This document shows, piece after piece, positions 24,871 through 33,817 of a stretch of 64,000 bases of DNA. Made by a program: the position numbers and the translations under genes. The stretch is from Cytobacillus oceanisediminis. Its GTDB lineage: Bacteria > Bacillota > Bacilli > Bacillales > Cytobacillaceae. A model generated the notes under the pieces. That model was not told the origin of the DNA and did no database searches. It saw only the letters and a list, made by a program, of their open reading frames with translations. Every line of letters begins with the position of its first letter. Positions within the stretch are counted from its first letter, which is position 1. Location: NCBI RefSeq assembly GCF_003182355.1, contig NZ_QGTW01000006.1, positions 1-64,000 on the forward strand, given 5' to 3'.

Positions 24871-25629
24871 TTACTCCTCTGCCCCACCTTCATAGATAAA
24901 TTCAAAATAGCGATTAACTGTGTTCCCCGATTCATTGGCAGCCGAAATCCGGTAAGCACTATAGTTTGGACTGGTTTTATCAAAATAGATGGTTATTTCA
25001 AATGGACTTGTTAAGGATACCGTGACTTCTTCCTCTAAACCAAAAGTTCCAAATGTGAGATTAATTGCGTCTGAAAGTCCTCTAAACTTTACAGTATGCT
25101 CACCTTCAGGCAGCCGCGTTACAAGCTCCTGCGGACTTTCGATGTTTAACTCGGGAAGCATAGTATCGGGGGACTCCTTAAAAGAAAGCCCTTTAAGAAT
25201 AAAATGATAAGAAAGAAGAGCTGGATCCTCTGGTGATTCTGCAGGATTTGACGTAATGACTAGCATATATTCACCAGCTGGCAATACATCCCCATTAAAA
25301 TACATGGCTCCCCAATTTTTATCTGTGATAATATAATCGGAACCCAGTGTATCAGACCCCCAGCTTATATCAATCTTTCCTATCTTTGAGGTCGAAAATA
25401 CGTAATAATGGGTTTCCAGATCCCGATAAATCTTCCCTTTATACTCAATTGCTGTTTTTATTTTCGCTTTCTTGAGCTTCTCTGTTTTTGGCTGAGCTGC
25501 GGAAGTGTGGCTGTTATCAATCACTGGATTAACGTTTCCTGGCCCTTTAGAGAAAATTCTTGGCGCTAAAAAAAACAACACCACCAAAACACCGATTAAT
25601 ACAAATCTGAACTTATTGGATTTAAACAC
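24871..25629 (-). CDS. Exported/membrane-anchored protein of unknown function
   Basis: The 252-residue protein has one N-terminal hydrophobic helix (residues 5-25, VLIGVLVVLFFLAP) followed by an extracellular part of about 220 residues rich in beta strands and acidic residues. It has two similar halves (DISWGSDTLGSDY... and INLTFGTFGLEEE...), suggesting two beta-sandwich domains. No family is recognised. The GTG at 25629 is preferred because GAGGGTGA lies five bases upstream; the frame can also open at a TTG five codons earlier. Nothing in the neighbours hints at its role. Confidence 0.65.
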   Translation of the reverse strand: MFKSNKFRFVLIGVLVVLFFLAPRIFSKGPGNVNPVIDNSHTSAAQPKTEKLKKAKIKTAIEYKGKIYRDLETHYYVFSTSKIGKIDISWGSDTLGSDYIITDKNWGAMYFNGDVLPAGEYMLVITSNPAESPEDPALLSYHFILKGLSFKESPDTMLPELNIESPQELVTRLPEGEHTVKFRGLSDAINLTFGTFGLEEEVTVSLTSPFEITIYFDKTSPNYSAYRISAANESGNTVNRYFEFIYEGGAEE

Positions 25630-25801
25630 AACAATCACCCTCAATTAAATAGTGGTGGCTGATCCGTTGCCTGGTTGTATGCTGCATCTCTTTTGACTAT
25701 ATAGATAGACGGTTTTGCAACAGAAACGGTTACACATGATTAACGAAAAAAAATAAAATTTTCTGAAATATAGGTTTTTACCTGTTATCATACCTAAGCT
25801 A

Positions 25802-25831
25802 AAAACCTTCCAAGTATAATCATGGAAGGTT
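25802..25831 (-). terminator. Terminator 3' of the MFS gene
   Basis: Perfect 9-bp stem AACCTTCCA/TGGAAGGTT followed on the minus strand by a five-T run. It lies about 105 bp past the MFS stop. The sequence in between is AT-rich with no gene. Confidence 0.75.
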
Positions 25832-25935
25832 AGCTGCTTGTGAACTTTTAATATACTTAGAAAAAAAGGACTGCACTTCACGAGGCTCTTTATAAGATGT
25901 TGGTCAAGCTAGAAATCAAATCTCTTTTTGGATCA

Positions 25936-27246
25936 TCAGCCATCATGAGACTGTAAAATATCTTTCGAAACTTTGGTTTTTTTCTGTGACCAGATGACAA
26001 CCGGAATTAACACCAGTGATAGGATTCCGCCTGCTATCGAGAGCCCTGCATAACTCGAGTTGGCGACAACCATTCCTGAAAGTGCTCCCCCCGTTGCCCC
26101 TGACAAAGCAACCATAACATCAATCGTCCCTTGCGTTTTGGCACGATTGGACAAATCTGTAGAATCTACGAGAATGGCCGTGCCGCTAATTAACCCAAAG
26201 TTCCAGCCAAAGCCTAATAAAATAAGCGCGATCGTAAGGATCAGCACGGAATCACCAGGTGCTGCGGCGCCAATCAGACCAGCAGCCAGCAGTGTAACTC
26301 CGGATGCAATAGCCATCGTACTTCGTCCCAGCTTATCTACCAGAATTCCGGTCAGCAGGGATGGAAGGTACATGGCACCAATATGGAATCCAATAATTAT
26401 CCCAACTGCACTTAACTCATGCCCATGATGGCCCATTTGGACAGGCGTCATTGTCATAATGGCCACCATAACCAGATGTGTTAATACCATTAAGGTCCCA
26501 GCTGCAATGATTCCCTTTTTATTTTCCGGCGCTGTATGTGTATTTTCATTTTGAATGCTGCCATTTTCTTGACTTTGCACCCCCGCCAGGGCCTTTGCCA
26601 CCATGAGCGGATCTGGCCGCAGAAATGCCAAAAGAACGAACCCGGCTAAAATATAAGCAGCTCCGGCTAAAATAAACGGTCCTGATAAAGCAGGAACACC
26701 AATGCCTGTCGCAAACCGCCCCATCACATCAACCAGGTTGGGACCTGCTACTGCACCAAATGTCGTGGATACCATGGCGATACTAACAGCCGTTGCCCGC
26801 TGCTGTGAATTGGCCAAATCGGTCCCAGCATATCTTGCCTGCAGGTTTGTTGCCGTTCCGGCACCGTAAATGACCAGAGATACGAATAAAAGTAAAATAC
26901 TACTTGCAGCGGCTGCCGCGACTACCCCGAAAGCCCCTGCCCCTCCAGCCAGGAACCCTGCAGCAAGCCCAAATCGCCGTCCGTATCGCTCTGATAGCCG
27001 CCCGACAATCAATGAGGCTCCGGCAGAACCAAGCGTAAACAACGCAATTGGGAGCCCCGCGTAACTGTCAGTCCCCAGCATCTCCTTGGCAAGCAGCGCT
27101 CCAACCGCTATGCCCGCTGCAAGCCCGGTACCCCCAAAAATTTGCGAAAGGACGACGATAAAAAGCGTCCGTTTATATAACTTTTGCTGCTTTTCCGGCG
27201 AGTCAATATAACTCTGCAGCCACTCCGGCTCTATCTTTTGTAGCAT
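25936..27246 (-). CDS. Major facilitator superfamily transporter
   Basis: The 436-residue protein has 12 membrane helices in two halves joined by a hydrophilic loop (about residues 205-235). The motif between helices 2 and 3 is VGRLSERYGRRFG, and the matching segment in the second half is GILVDKLGRS. The 35-residue N-terminal cytoplasmic extension is unusual for drug exporters. The substrate cannot be told. The ATG is preceded by AAAGGGTGA. Monocistronic. Confidence 0.88.
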   Translation of the reverse strand: MLQKIEPEWLQSYIDSPEKQQKLYKRTLFIVVLSQIFGGTGLAAGIAVGALLAKEMLGTDSYAGLPIALFTLGSAGASLIVGRLSERYGRRFGLAAGFLAGGAGAFGVVAAAAASSILLLFVSLVIYGAGTATNLQARYAGTDLANSQQRATAVSIAMVSTTFGAVAGPNLVDVMGRFATGIGVPALSGPFILAGAAYILAGFVLLAFLRPDPLMVAKALAGVQSQENGSIQNENTHTAPENKKGIIAAGTLMVLTHLVMVAIMTMTPVQMGHHGHELSAVGIIIGFHIGAMYLPSLLTGILVDKLGRSTMAIASGVTLLAAGLIGAAAPGDSVLILTIALILLGFGWNFGLISGTAILVDSTDLSNRAKTQGTIDVMVALSGATGGALSGMVVANSSYAGLSIAGGILSLVLIPVVIWSQKKTKVSKDILQSHDG

Positions 27247-27375
27247 CCCTGCTCACCCTTTCCCAAAAGCTCCCTCTTATATCCTATGTTGAAGGCTTCC
27301 TTCACTTTTCCAAATTCCTTAATTGTTGACTCACCGCATAAGGTAAATGTTAAACGCAGCTATTTTATAGAAAAA

Positions 27376-27403
27376 AGGGCGATGCCACCAACAGCATCGC
27401 CCT
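27376..27403 (-). terminator. cadA terminator
   Basis: Perfect 10-bp stem AGGGCGATGC/GCATCGCCCT with an 8-base loop, followed by T6 on the minus strand, just after the cadA stop codon. Confidence 0.88.
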
Positions 27404-27408
27404 CATAT

Positions 27409-29538
27409 TTACTCTTTTACTCTCAACAATCTCAAACTATTCAGTGTTACAAGCAATGTTGCTCCCATATCTGCAAAAATCGCAATCCATAATGTCAGCC
27501 AGCCGGGCACAACAAGCAGTAATGCCAAGGCTTTTATCGCTAAGGAGAATGTAATGTTTTGTTTAATGATCCCCAAAGCTTTGCGGCTTAACTTAATTGT
27601 ATATGGCAATTTGCTTAGATCATCCGACATTAAAGCAATATCCGCGGTTTCCAGAGCAGTATCCGTTCCGGCCCCCCCCATTGCGATGCCAACCGTAGAA
27701 GCTGCCAGTGCTGGTGCATCATTTACACCATCACCGACCATTGCAGCACTATGATGGTGAGCACGAAGCTCTTTAATAAAAGTCAACTTGTCTTGCGGAA
27801 GCAACTCAGCTTTAATCTCTGCAACGCCGACTTGTTTTCCGATCGCTGCAGCCGTTCGCTTATTATCTCCCGTCAACATAACTGTTTCAATTCCCATCCT
27901 GTTCAGCTTACTGATAACCGCCCCAGAGCTTTCTCTCATTTCGTCCGCAACGGCAATCATGAAAAGAATCTCTCTTTCGTTTCCGAGCACCATAACCGTT
28001 TTTCCTTGTGTCTGCAGGTCCAATATCTGCTGTTTTTTGTCGCGATCAATAGTTCCATGCAGCTCTTCAAACAGCTTCGGGCTTCCTACATAATAAAGCA
28101 CTCCGTTAAAAACAGCTTTGACACCCTTACCTGTTATGGACTGGAAATCCTCAACAGCCACACTGCTAAAGTCAGATCCATTTTGCTCAGCCTTTCTCAT
28201 AATGGCTGAAGCCAGCGGATGCTGTGAACCTTTTTCAATGGCTGCTGTTATTTTCATTAGTTCTCTTTCATTACCGTTATACGTAATGACATCTGTTACT
28301 GCAGGGACACCCTTAGTTAAGGTGCCCGTTTTATCAAAAGCGATCGCCTTAAGGGCACCCGCTTCTTCCAGGTGGATGCCGCCTTTAATTAGAACACCAT
28401 TTCTGGCTGCATTGCCTATTGCTGTAACAACAGCAACTGGCGTCGAAACAACAAGTGCGCAGGGACAGCCCACCACTAGTGCTGCCAATCCTTGATAAAT
28501 CCACTCGCTCCAATCTCCGCCGAATAATGGAGGAACCACGGCAATTAAAATGGCTAAAACAATAATAGCGGGCGTATAATACTTAGCGAATTTATCGACA
28601 AATTGCTGGGAAGGCGCTTTTTCTGCCTGGGCTTCTTCCACCAAATGAATGATTTTCGCAATGGTTGTATCTTCTACCCGTTTTGTTACTTTTACCTCAA
28701 GCAAGCCTTCTTCATTTAACGTTCCTGCAAAGACCTCATCATCAATTGTCTTTGTGGCCGGAACACTTTCTCCTGTAATCGCTGCCTGGTTCAAGGTTGA
28801 AGTACCTTTCATTACGGTTCCATCCATAGCCAGTTTTTGTCCTGGTTTAACAATCATTACATCTCCCATTTGAATATCGTCTACATGGACTATCATTTCT
28901 TCATTGCCCCTGCGAATTAACGCTTCTTTTGGCGCAATGTCCATCAGGGACTCAATCGATTGGCGGGCTTTATCCATTGAATAGCGTTCCAGGGATTCAC
29001 TAATGGCAAACAGAATGACCACCATTGCCCCTTCACCCCATTCACCAATGATTGCAGCACCTATAATGGCAATTGTCATAAGGGTACTCATATCAAAATT
29101 TAATCTGGCAAGATTTTTTAACCCTTTTTGAAAAAGCGTATGCCCGCCTATTAAAATGGCGGCTGCATATCCAGCGATTGGAATGATATGTTCTTCACCA
29201 TATTGCCCGCTTAAGAACCAGCTAATCACCAGCAAAACAGCTGATATATATACTTTGAAATTCTCTTTTTGTTTCCAGAACGCCTCCCGCTCCACTGCTT
29301 TTTCATTTTCAGCACGCAGCTTAAGGTTCTCGAAGGCACCAGCCTTTTCAATGGTTTCCATGGCAGCCGTTCCTGTTACCGTTATTTTGGAAGCCCCAAA
29401 ATTAACATTTGCATCCAAAACGCCATCCAGGCGTTTCACGTTCTGTTCGAACGTTTTAGCACAGCCTGCTCAGGAAAAGCCCTGAACGCGGTAGGTTTTC
29501 GTTTCTGGTTCCGCTAATTGTACTTCTTGTTCAGACAT
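27409..29538 (-). CDS. cadA: Heavy-metal P-type ATPase CadA with in-frame TGA
   Basis: The full frame from the ATG at 29538 (GAGGTGAAAG upstream) has 709 codons. It encodes an N-terminal HMA domain, six to eight membrane helices, the metal channel motif CPC (VGCPCALVV), TGES, the phosphorylation site DKTGTLTKG and [13 protein letters not shown] plus the neighbouring CadC point to Cd/Zn/Pb export. Codon 23 (29472-29470) is TGA, exactly at the first Cys of the HMA metal motif (GFS-TGA-AGCAK). A shorter frame from a GTG at 29439 lacks a ribosome site and the motif. Either the TGA is a nonsense mutation removing one ligand, or it is recoded (Sec or Cys). The eight-base overlap with cadC indicates translational coupling. 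Confidence 0.85.
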
Positions 29539-29899
29539 CGGCTTTCACCTCACTTTTATGAGCCAATGCAATCATCATCAACTGTCTAATATGGTCATCA
29601 TCCAGGGAATAGAAAGCCAATTTGCCTTCTTTCCGAAACTTCACAATCCCTTGCTTATGAAGGGTGCGTAAATGGTGGGAAGCTGTTGCAACAGTAGCCC
29701 CAATGATATTGGCAATGTCACAAACACATAGCTCATCATCCTGGCACAGTGCGTAGGAAATCTTTGCCCTATTCTCATCTGCAAGTGCTTTAAATAAATG
29801 GGCAACACTAGAAAGGTCTTCCTTCAGCAGCTCCCCTTGTATACGATTAACCTTTTCTTCGTCATAACAATAAATATCGCACGTATCCTTGGAACCCAA
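29531..29899 (-). CDS. cadC: CadC, ArsR/SmtB-family metal repressor
   Basis: The 122-residue repressor equals the length of classical CadC. It has the N-terminal Cys pair (DTCDIYCYDEEK), ELCVCDIA in the recognition region carrying the second pair of metal-ligand cysteines, and the winged-helix motif VATASHHLRTLHKQGIV. It should release DNA on binding Cd, Pb or Zn and derepress cadCA. The TTG at 29899 is favoured: AGGGGG lies six bases upstream, inside an apparent ATG-started extension. Its stop overlaps the cadA start. Confidence 0.9.
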   Translation of the reverse strand: MGSKDTCDIYCYDEEKVNRIQGELLKEDLSSVAHLFKALADENRAKISYALCQDDELCVCDIANIIGATVATASHHLRTLHKQGIVKFRKEGKLAFYSLDDDHIRQLMMIALAHKSEVKADV

Positions 29900-29915
29900 C
29901 TTAATCCCCCTCATT

Positions 29916-29981
29916 ATTCAAACTTCTGTTTGAATATATTATAACTCTTTACGAAAGTTATTCAAATATTTATTTGAATAA
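29916..29981 (-). promoter_or_regulatory. CadC operators
   Basis: Two inverted repeats lie here. TTATTCAAATA-TT-TATTTGAATAA (29958-29981) is close to the known cad operator. ATTCAAAC-TTCT-GTTTGAAT (29916-29935) lies just before the ribosome site of cadC. Both are probable CadC binding sites, with the second over the transcript start region. Confidence 0.75.
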
Positions 29982-30040
29982 TGTATGTAAAAAGGAATTG
30001 AATTGATCCAATTCCTCTACTTTTATTTTACGGCAAAATA

Positions 30041-30067
30041 AAAAACGCTGAAATAATCAGCGTTTTT
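30041..30067. terminator. Terminator between arsI and cadC
   Basis: Stem AAAAACGCTGA/TCAGCGTTTTT flanked by A and T runs, so it can act in both directions. It lies 6 bp after the arsI stop. Confidence 0.85.
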
Positions 30068-30073
30068 CTAAAT

Positions 30074-30511
30074 TTAAGAGCAGCAGGAAGAATCCTTAAT
30101 CTCAATCTTTACCGGCTCAGCTGAACAGCACCCCGTTTCCATCGGTTCCACGTCAGCCTTTGTGTAGAAAAATTCCCATTCATTTCCGTCGGGATCTGTT
30201 ACCCAGAATTTATCCTGTGTTGCATAGCAGCAGGTAACATCCATCTCTTCTCTTGCAAAAAAGCCCAGATTTTCCAGCCGGTCTTTATGCTGAAGAACCT
30301 CTTCCTGATTTTCAACCTGAAACCCAAAATGACCAACCTGATTTCCGGTTACCTTATCCTTTAAATTTAACGTGAAATTTAGGCCTGGATCTTCCATTAA
30401 AAACTTCGCATAGTCTTGCTTTACTTTTACAGGCTGTGCACCAAATACTTTGGAATAAAAGTTAATCGATTGGTTTAAATCCGTTACATTAATCCCTACA
30501 TGAATTTTCAA
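30074..30511 (-). CDS. arsI: ArsI-type VOC metalloenzyme (C-As lyase/CadI family)
   Basis: The 145-residue protein has a VOC (glyoxalase-like) fold: HVGINVTDLNQSINFYSKVFG at the N-terminus, GHFGFQV with the metal-binding His, and EWEFFY with the metal-binding Glu. It has the conserved vicinal cysteines of ArsI (DVTCCYA, about residues 95-101). Two further Cys pairs follow at the C-terminus (GCCSAE, SSCCS). ArsI cleaves the C-As bond of methylated or aromatic arsenicals. TTG start with GGAGGG six bases upstream. It is downstream of a small Cys-rich frame and ArsR-type operators, so it is likely arsenite-inducible. Confidence 0.88.
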   Translation of the reverse strand: MKIHVGINVTDLNQSINFYSKVFGAQPVKVKQDYAKFLMEDPGLNFTLNLKDKVTGNQVGHFGFQVENQEEVLQHKDRLENLGFFAREEMDVTCCYATQDKFWVTDPDGNEWEFFYTKADVEPMETGCCSAEPVKIEIKDSSCCS

Positions 30512-30567
30512 AATAAGCCCTCCTATTTAATCGTATTTATTGCAGCTGTACAAATTTACTTCCTGCT

Positions 30568-30708
30568 TTACTTACAACAGGAGTCCTCTGAAGCGGATGT
30601 CTCGCAACGAGATTCATCTTGAGAAATTTCCGCTTCTTTAAGATCAATACTACAGCAATCAGAAACGTTAGTTTCTTTTCCAAAAAAATGTTTAAAGAAT
30701 TTCTTATT
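30568..30708 (-). pseudogene. Small Cys-rich protein with lost start codon
   Basis: A frame of about 46 codons reads KKFFKHFFGKE at its start, then VSDCCSIDL and ends SEDSCCK. Small peptides with vicinal cysteines like this accompany ars genes. A ribosome site GGGTGA is correctly placed, but the expected ATG-AAG-AAA reads AATAAG-AAA, as if the G of the ATG had been deleted. There is no other start in frame. Non-canonical initiation or a sequencing error are possible. It precedes arsI in the same transcript. Confidence 0.5.
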
Positions 30709-30727
30709 TCAGTCACCCTTTCACTTT

Positions 30728-30807
30728 AAATCAAATTTTTTTGATTTATAATTTGATTATATTAGCAATTATTTCTAATTGCAATCTTTTTATCAAAAAT
30801 TTTTGAT
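30728..30807 (-). promoter_or_regulatory. ArsR-type operators upstream of arsI
   Basis: Two inverted repeats of the ATCAAA-N-TTTGAT type: AAATCAAA..TTTGATTT at 30728-30747 and the perfect 16-mer ATCAAAAATTTTTGAT at 30792-30807. Between them lies another inverted repeat, GCAATTA-TTTC-TAATTGC (30766-30783). The pattern resembles arsenite-repressor sites, yet no arsR gene lies in the window, so the repressor must act from elsewhere. Confidence 0.65.
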
Positions 30808-30916
30808 TTATTTTTTATAAAAGGCCTTCAAAAGGAATGTCTTATTTCATTCGTAAAGATCTTTAAGCATTATAGTAGATACGACGGATAGATTTCTTCA
30901 TTTGATTTTAACAATA

Positions 30917-30950
30917 AAAAAGTGCCTATCCCTGTTAGCACGGATAGACA
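30917..30950 (-). terminator. Terminator of the DUF1450 gene
   Basis: On the minus strand TGTCTATCC...GGATAGGCA forms a 9-bp stem with one mismatch, followed by a T6 run. It is about 25 bp after the stop codon. Confidence 0.7.
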
Positions 30951-30973
30951 TATTACCACTTTATTTACATTAT

Positions 30974-31243
30974 TTACTTCTCAGCCCGCACTTTAAGCTT
31001 TGCCAATAATTCAACAGGATTGTCTGCAGCAATAAAATCGCCATCCACTACTGCATACGGAGTCTGCTTGCACTCTTTACATTTGCTTTGGCACTCATAT
31101 TCTTTACAGTTAATATTCTTCTGATTAAGAAAAAGATTGTAATCATAAAAATTCTCTTCCTTTAAAAATTCGTCAAGATTTCGCTGGCAAAATTCAATAT
31201 TTACTGGTTTTTGCTTTGAGAATAGTTTATTAATCAGCTTCAC
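30974..31243 (-). CDS. DUF1450 (YuzB-like) protein
   Basis: The 89-residue protein matches DUF1450: VNIEFCQRNLDEFL near the start (first Cys), then KEYECQSKCKECKQTPYAVVDGDFI with four Cys and a C-terminal NPVELLAKL helix. The conserved cysteines suggest metal or Fe-S binding, but the role is unknown. The GTG at 31243 is taken as the start; the open frame runs upstream to 31336 through what looks like the remnant of another gene. The last residues are followed by a terminator. Confidence 0.75.
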   Translation of the reverse strand: MKLINKLFSKQKPVNIEFCQRNLDEFLKEENFYDYNLFLNQKNINCKEYECQSKCKECKQTPYAVVDGDFIAADNPVELLAKLKVRAEK

Positions 31244-31329
31244 CTGGTAAAACATCCTTCTGTTTTTTTCTGAACCTCTATTGATGATAAACAATGCTTC
31301 CTCGGAAGCTGTATCCACCACACGGGATG

Positions 31330-31680
31330 GCTGCAAGCACTCATTGAAAGGATGATGAACTCATCACATTCTTCTGGTGGAATGAGTACAGAGTCCAAAT
31401 GCAGAACATATAGCTTTTTATTTCTGGTTATACCCTTTACACCGTCGCTTCTGTTAAGGGTATTTCCCTTCCTCCCAATCTTGGAACGTCATTATTATAG
31501 CGAACTTGATGACCATCTGTCGTCCTAACGGCTTCATTTCCAACAATTTCAAAAAACCTCTTATATGCAAACCGGTTATCAAATCCCTTTTTAATTAGCG
31601 CAAATCGGACTTACATTACTTTTTAACATACTAACAATCCAATCCTTCAGTTCGTCTGTTATCTGCATAATCTTTGTCAT
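31330..31680 (-). pseudogene. Degraded gene of unknown family
   Basis: Starting at the ATG at 31680, protein-like segments follow each other in alternating frames: MQITDELKDWIVSMLKSN, then FDNRFAYKRFFEIVGNEAV with TDGHQVRYNNDVPRLGGRE, then SDGVKGITRNKKLYVLHLD and IPPEECDEFIIL. At least two frame changes and one stop lie between them. It was probably a 120-130-residue protein. No family is recognised. The 31684-32000 stretch further left is non-coding, with several short inverted repeats at 31870-31960. Confidence 0.5.
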
Positions 31681-31997
31681 ATGTAATTTTCCCCCGTATG
31701 CCTCCCTGAAATCTTTACAACGGCAAATAAAAATACTTAGTATATCTATTTTAATCCTGATATAATCCCTTAAGCAATTTATGTATTTATTATACTATTT
31801 ATCTAAAAGCAACTAAACCTGTTTACCTGTAAATTCAGATTATAATGAGCAATAGATTATTTTAACAAACAAGCCGTTCATGGCGAGCATTCACTTGCTA
31901 ATGGATGACCTGTCGTCCTCATAGAGCGGTCATGACGACCATTTTTATCACGCTGAATGCAATTTCGTCTTCAAAAGGTATTCATAATTAAAATAAA

Positions 31998-32019
31998 AAG
32001 CTGCCCTCATTTGGCAGCC
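31998..32019 (-). terminator. Terminator of the WGR gene
   Basis: Stem GCTGCC/GGCAGC with a 7-base loop and, on the minus strand, a five-T tail. It lies 10 bp past the stop. Confidence 0.8.
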
Positions 32020-32028
32020 TATCTACTG

Positions 32029-32820
32029 TTAATATTCCAGCGGGTCTTCTCCGTATCTTTCCCATAACTTAGGAAATTTTTTTCTTAACCCTTCTTCATC
32101 ATCTTCGTCCCAATCCAATTCTATATCGGGTTGTAAATATGAATCGCCAGTTAGCTTTTCGTATAAGTGATAATACTGGTCTTCGTCTAATCCAGTTTTC
32201 TCTTCATAGGCCATACTGGCAACATAGAGCAAATCCTCAAACTGAGGCATATCTCCTTCTTTTTCAAGATCTCGAAGACAAGGAATTATTTTTTCAGGAT
32301 CTATCATTAAATCTTCATATGTTTCCTTACCTTGATAAAGCAGCCAAGCCCTAAAATAATCGAAGCAATCATCTGAACAGCCGCCCATAATAATATAAGC
32401 TGCAGCCCACAGATTAGAAGAATAGGATTTGTTATAATTCTGGTTAAACCAGTAATCAAACATGACAATATCTTTTACCGGTCTTCTGGTTAGATTGTTT
32501 ATTAGCCACTCAAGCTGCTCGTCAGGGTCCTCCCCTTTTTTCCCGGCAGTCTCAACCAGTTCCCAGAAAAGCGATTCTGTCATCGTGCTCTCTTTTATCA
32601 CTTGTGCAGATAAAGCTGCCCCCACATAACCTTTTTTTAGCTTAGATTGTATAAGTCTATTGGCTTCTTTTTGGCAGAGGTTTTCTGACTCAAATACTTT
32701 TGTTTTTACCGCCCCAATTGACCCAACTTTTCCATAGTTAACTGTAAAAACCTTTCCTTTAACGTTAATTTTCCAGAACTTATTGGATACATCATCTTTG
32801 TATATAAGTAAAGTTTCCAT
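32029..32820 (-). CDS. WGR domain - DUF4240 protein
   Basis: The 263-residue protein has an N-terminal WGR-type domain (residues 1-65: NKFWKINVKGKVFTVNYGKVGSIG) and a C-terminal DUF4240 domain (about 75-260) starting MTESLFWELVETAG, with an acidic tail (DWDEDDEEGL). WGR domains bind nucleic acid ends in PARP-like proteins. Stand-alone bacterial fusions with DUF4240 have no assigned function. The start at 32820 follows GGAG by eight bases. It is a single gene with its own terminator. Confidence 0.82.
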   Translation of the reverse strand: METLLIYKDDVSNKFWKINVKGKVFTVNYGKVGSIGAVKTKVFESENLCQKEANRLIQSKLKKGYVGAALSAQVIKESTMTESLFWELVETAGKKGEDPDEQLEWLINNLTRRPVKDIVMFDYWFNQNYNKSYSSNLWAAAYIIMGGCSDDCFDYFRAWLLYQGKETYEDLMIDPEKIIPCLRDLEKEGDMPQFEDLLYVASMAYEEKTGLDEDQYYHLYEKLTGDSYLQPDIELDWDEDDEEGLRKKFPKLWERYGEDPLEY

Positions 32821-33137
32821 GACAGGCACTCCTATTTTCTTTTTCAGCTATGTTCTCTAATCTATAATCTTCTTCCCCGCATATTTCCATTTTACTTTAA
32901 GATAGTAAAAGAAGTCTGTAAATTTTTGTTGTTTAGTTTGAATTTTTTATAGAGTTCAAGCGGCAGTACTCCGATGGTTAACAGTTTGCGATAAAATAAG
33001 GTAATTTTGCAGACCGGAACTCAGTTTCCATTGTTATTAATTGGATAGAAAGAATTTTTACAATAAAACCATTGAAATTCAATTTTGTCTTGTTATAATG
33101 CACTTAGATTCTACTATCTGAAAATAAGGTGGTATCT

Positions 33138-33329
33138 ATGGAGAATAATTGCAGATTCGTAGTCAACGCTGTTGGCAAAGGCGGAGAAACCTACCATACC
33201 CAATGTAAAGATAAGAAAGAACTGCAGAAATGGATATTGGAAAACCAAGACAGGATTTCACGAAACGATATAAATGTTACGGATAAAAAGAAAAATCCTC
33301 TACTAAAATTAATCAGCTTTAATAAATAA
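33138..33329 (+). CDS. Small protein, 63 aa, unknown
   Basis: A 63-residue hydrophilic protein with the segments RFVVNAVGKGGETYHTQC and KKELQKWILENQDRIS and a basic C-terminus. The ATG is preceded by AAGGTGG with five bases of spacing, and a strong terminator overlaps the stop codon, so it is a real single-gene unit. No family is recognised. Confidence 0.7.
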   Translation: MENNCRFVVNAVGKGGETYHTQCKDKKELQKWILENQDRISRNDINVTDKKKNPLLKLISFNK

Positions 33330-33363
33330 AACAGGATAGTGAGTCCGTCTCTATCCTGTTTCT
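33328..33363 (+). terminator. Terminator of the 63-aa gene
   Basis: Perfect stem AAACAGGATA/TATCCTGTTT with an inner loop, followed by TCTTT. It lies on the stop codon of the small gene. Confidence 0.85.
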
Positions 33364-33415
33364 TTACGATTATTACCAAAACATAGTATTGTGCAAGGCA
33401 TCCGAAGATATTGCA

Positions 33416-33817
33416 CCAGGTATTGGGTGAGTTGAAGCCTGCTGTTCTTGGGACAACCCCGTGGAAATAAGCTCCTGGTAGTTTATCATTTAAAGACAAA
33501 TCCCCTAGAGTTCCGGGGTTATGATATTCCAATGCAAAAATAAAAATCGTGCCCAGTTAATTAAGAATAAGTGTCATCAGCAAAACCAATTAGGTATGCA
33601 CAGAAAGCTTTTTCAGGCTTCTGTTTCTTTTAATATCCAGCACCGCGATATAGCCGATACAGCCAATTATAAACAGGGCACTGAGCGTCATTATGACGGT
33701 AAAATCCCCCGCATATTCTGTTACACTCCTGAATTCCCCCATAATATCATTCATTAGCTTCTTATTAAAAGTATGCCTCAAATAATTTTTCTCCACCCTA
33801 AACCCCATGCCTTTCAA
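33416..33817 (-). pseudogene. ktrB: KtrB/TrkH potassium channel subunit remnant
   Basis: Directly after ktrA on the same strand, the frame reads like the middle of a KtrB/TrkH subunit: EYAGDFTVIMTLSALFIIG, VLDIKRN, LSVHT, then after a TAA LVLLMTLIL, after a second TAA FALEYHNPGTLG, and finally the selectivity-filter region PRTAGFN. The N-terminal third and everything after PRTAGFNSPNT are missing, and two in-frame stops interrupt the rest. The channel is thus lost. The KtrA-type gating subunit remains, with its riboswitch. Confidence 0.85.

Noticed and set aside
25645..25881. 78-codon minus-strand frame
   Set aside because: It contains the MFS terminator hairpin, has no ribosome site and no protein-like motifs.
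33363..33535. Possible structured RNA (6S-like) next to the small plus-strand gene
   Set aside because: The apparent conserved boxes are explained by the reverse strand, which encodes the PRTAGFN region of a decayed ktrB.
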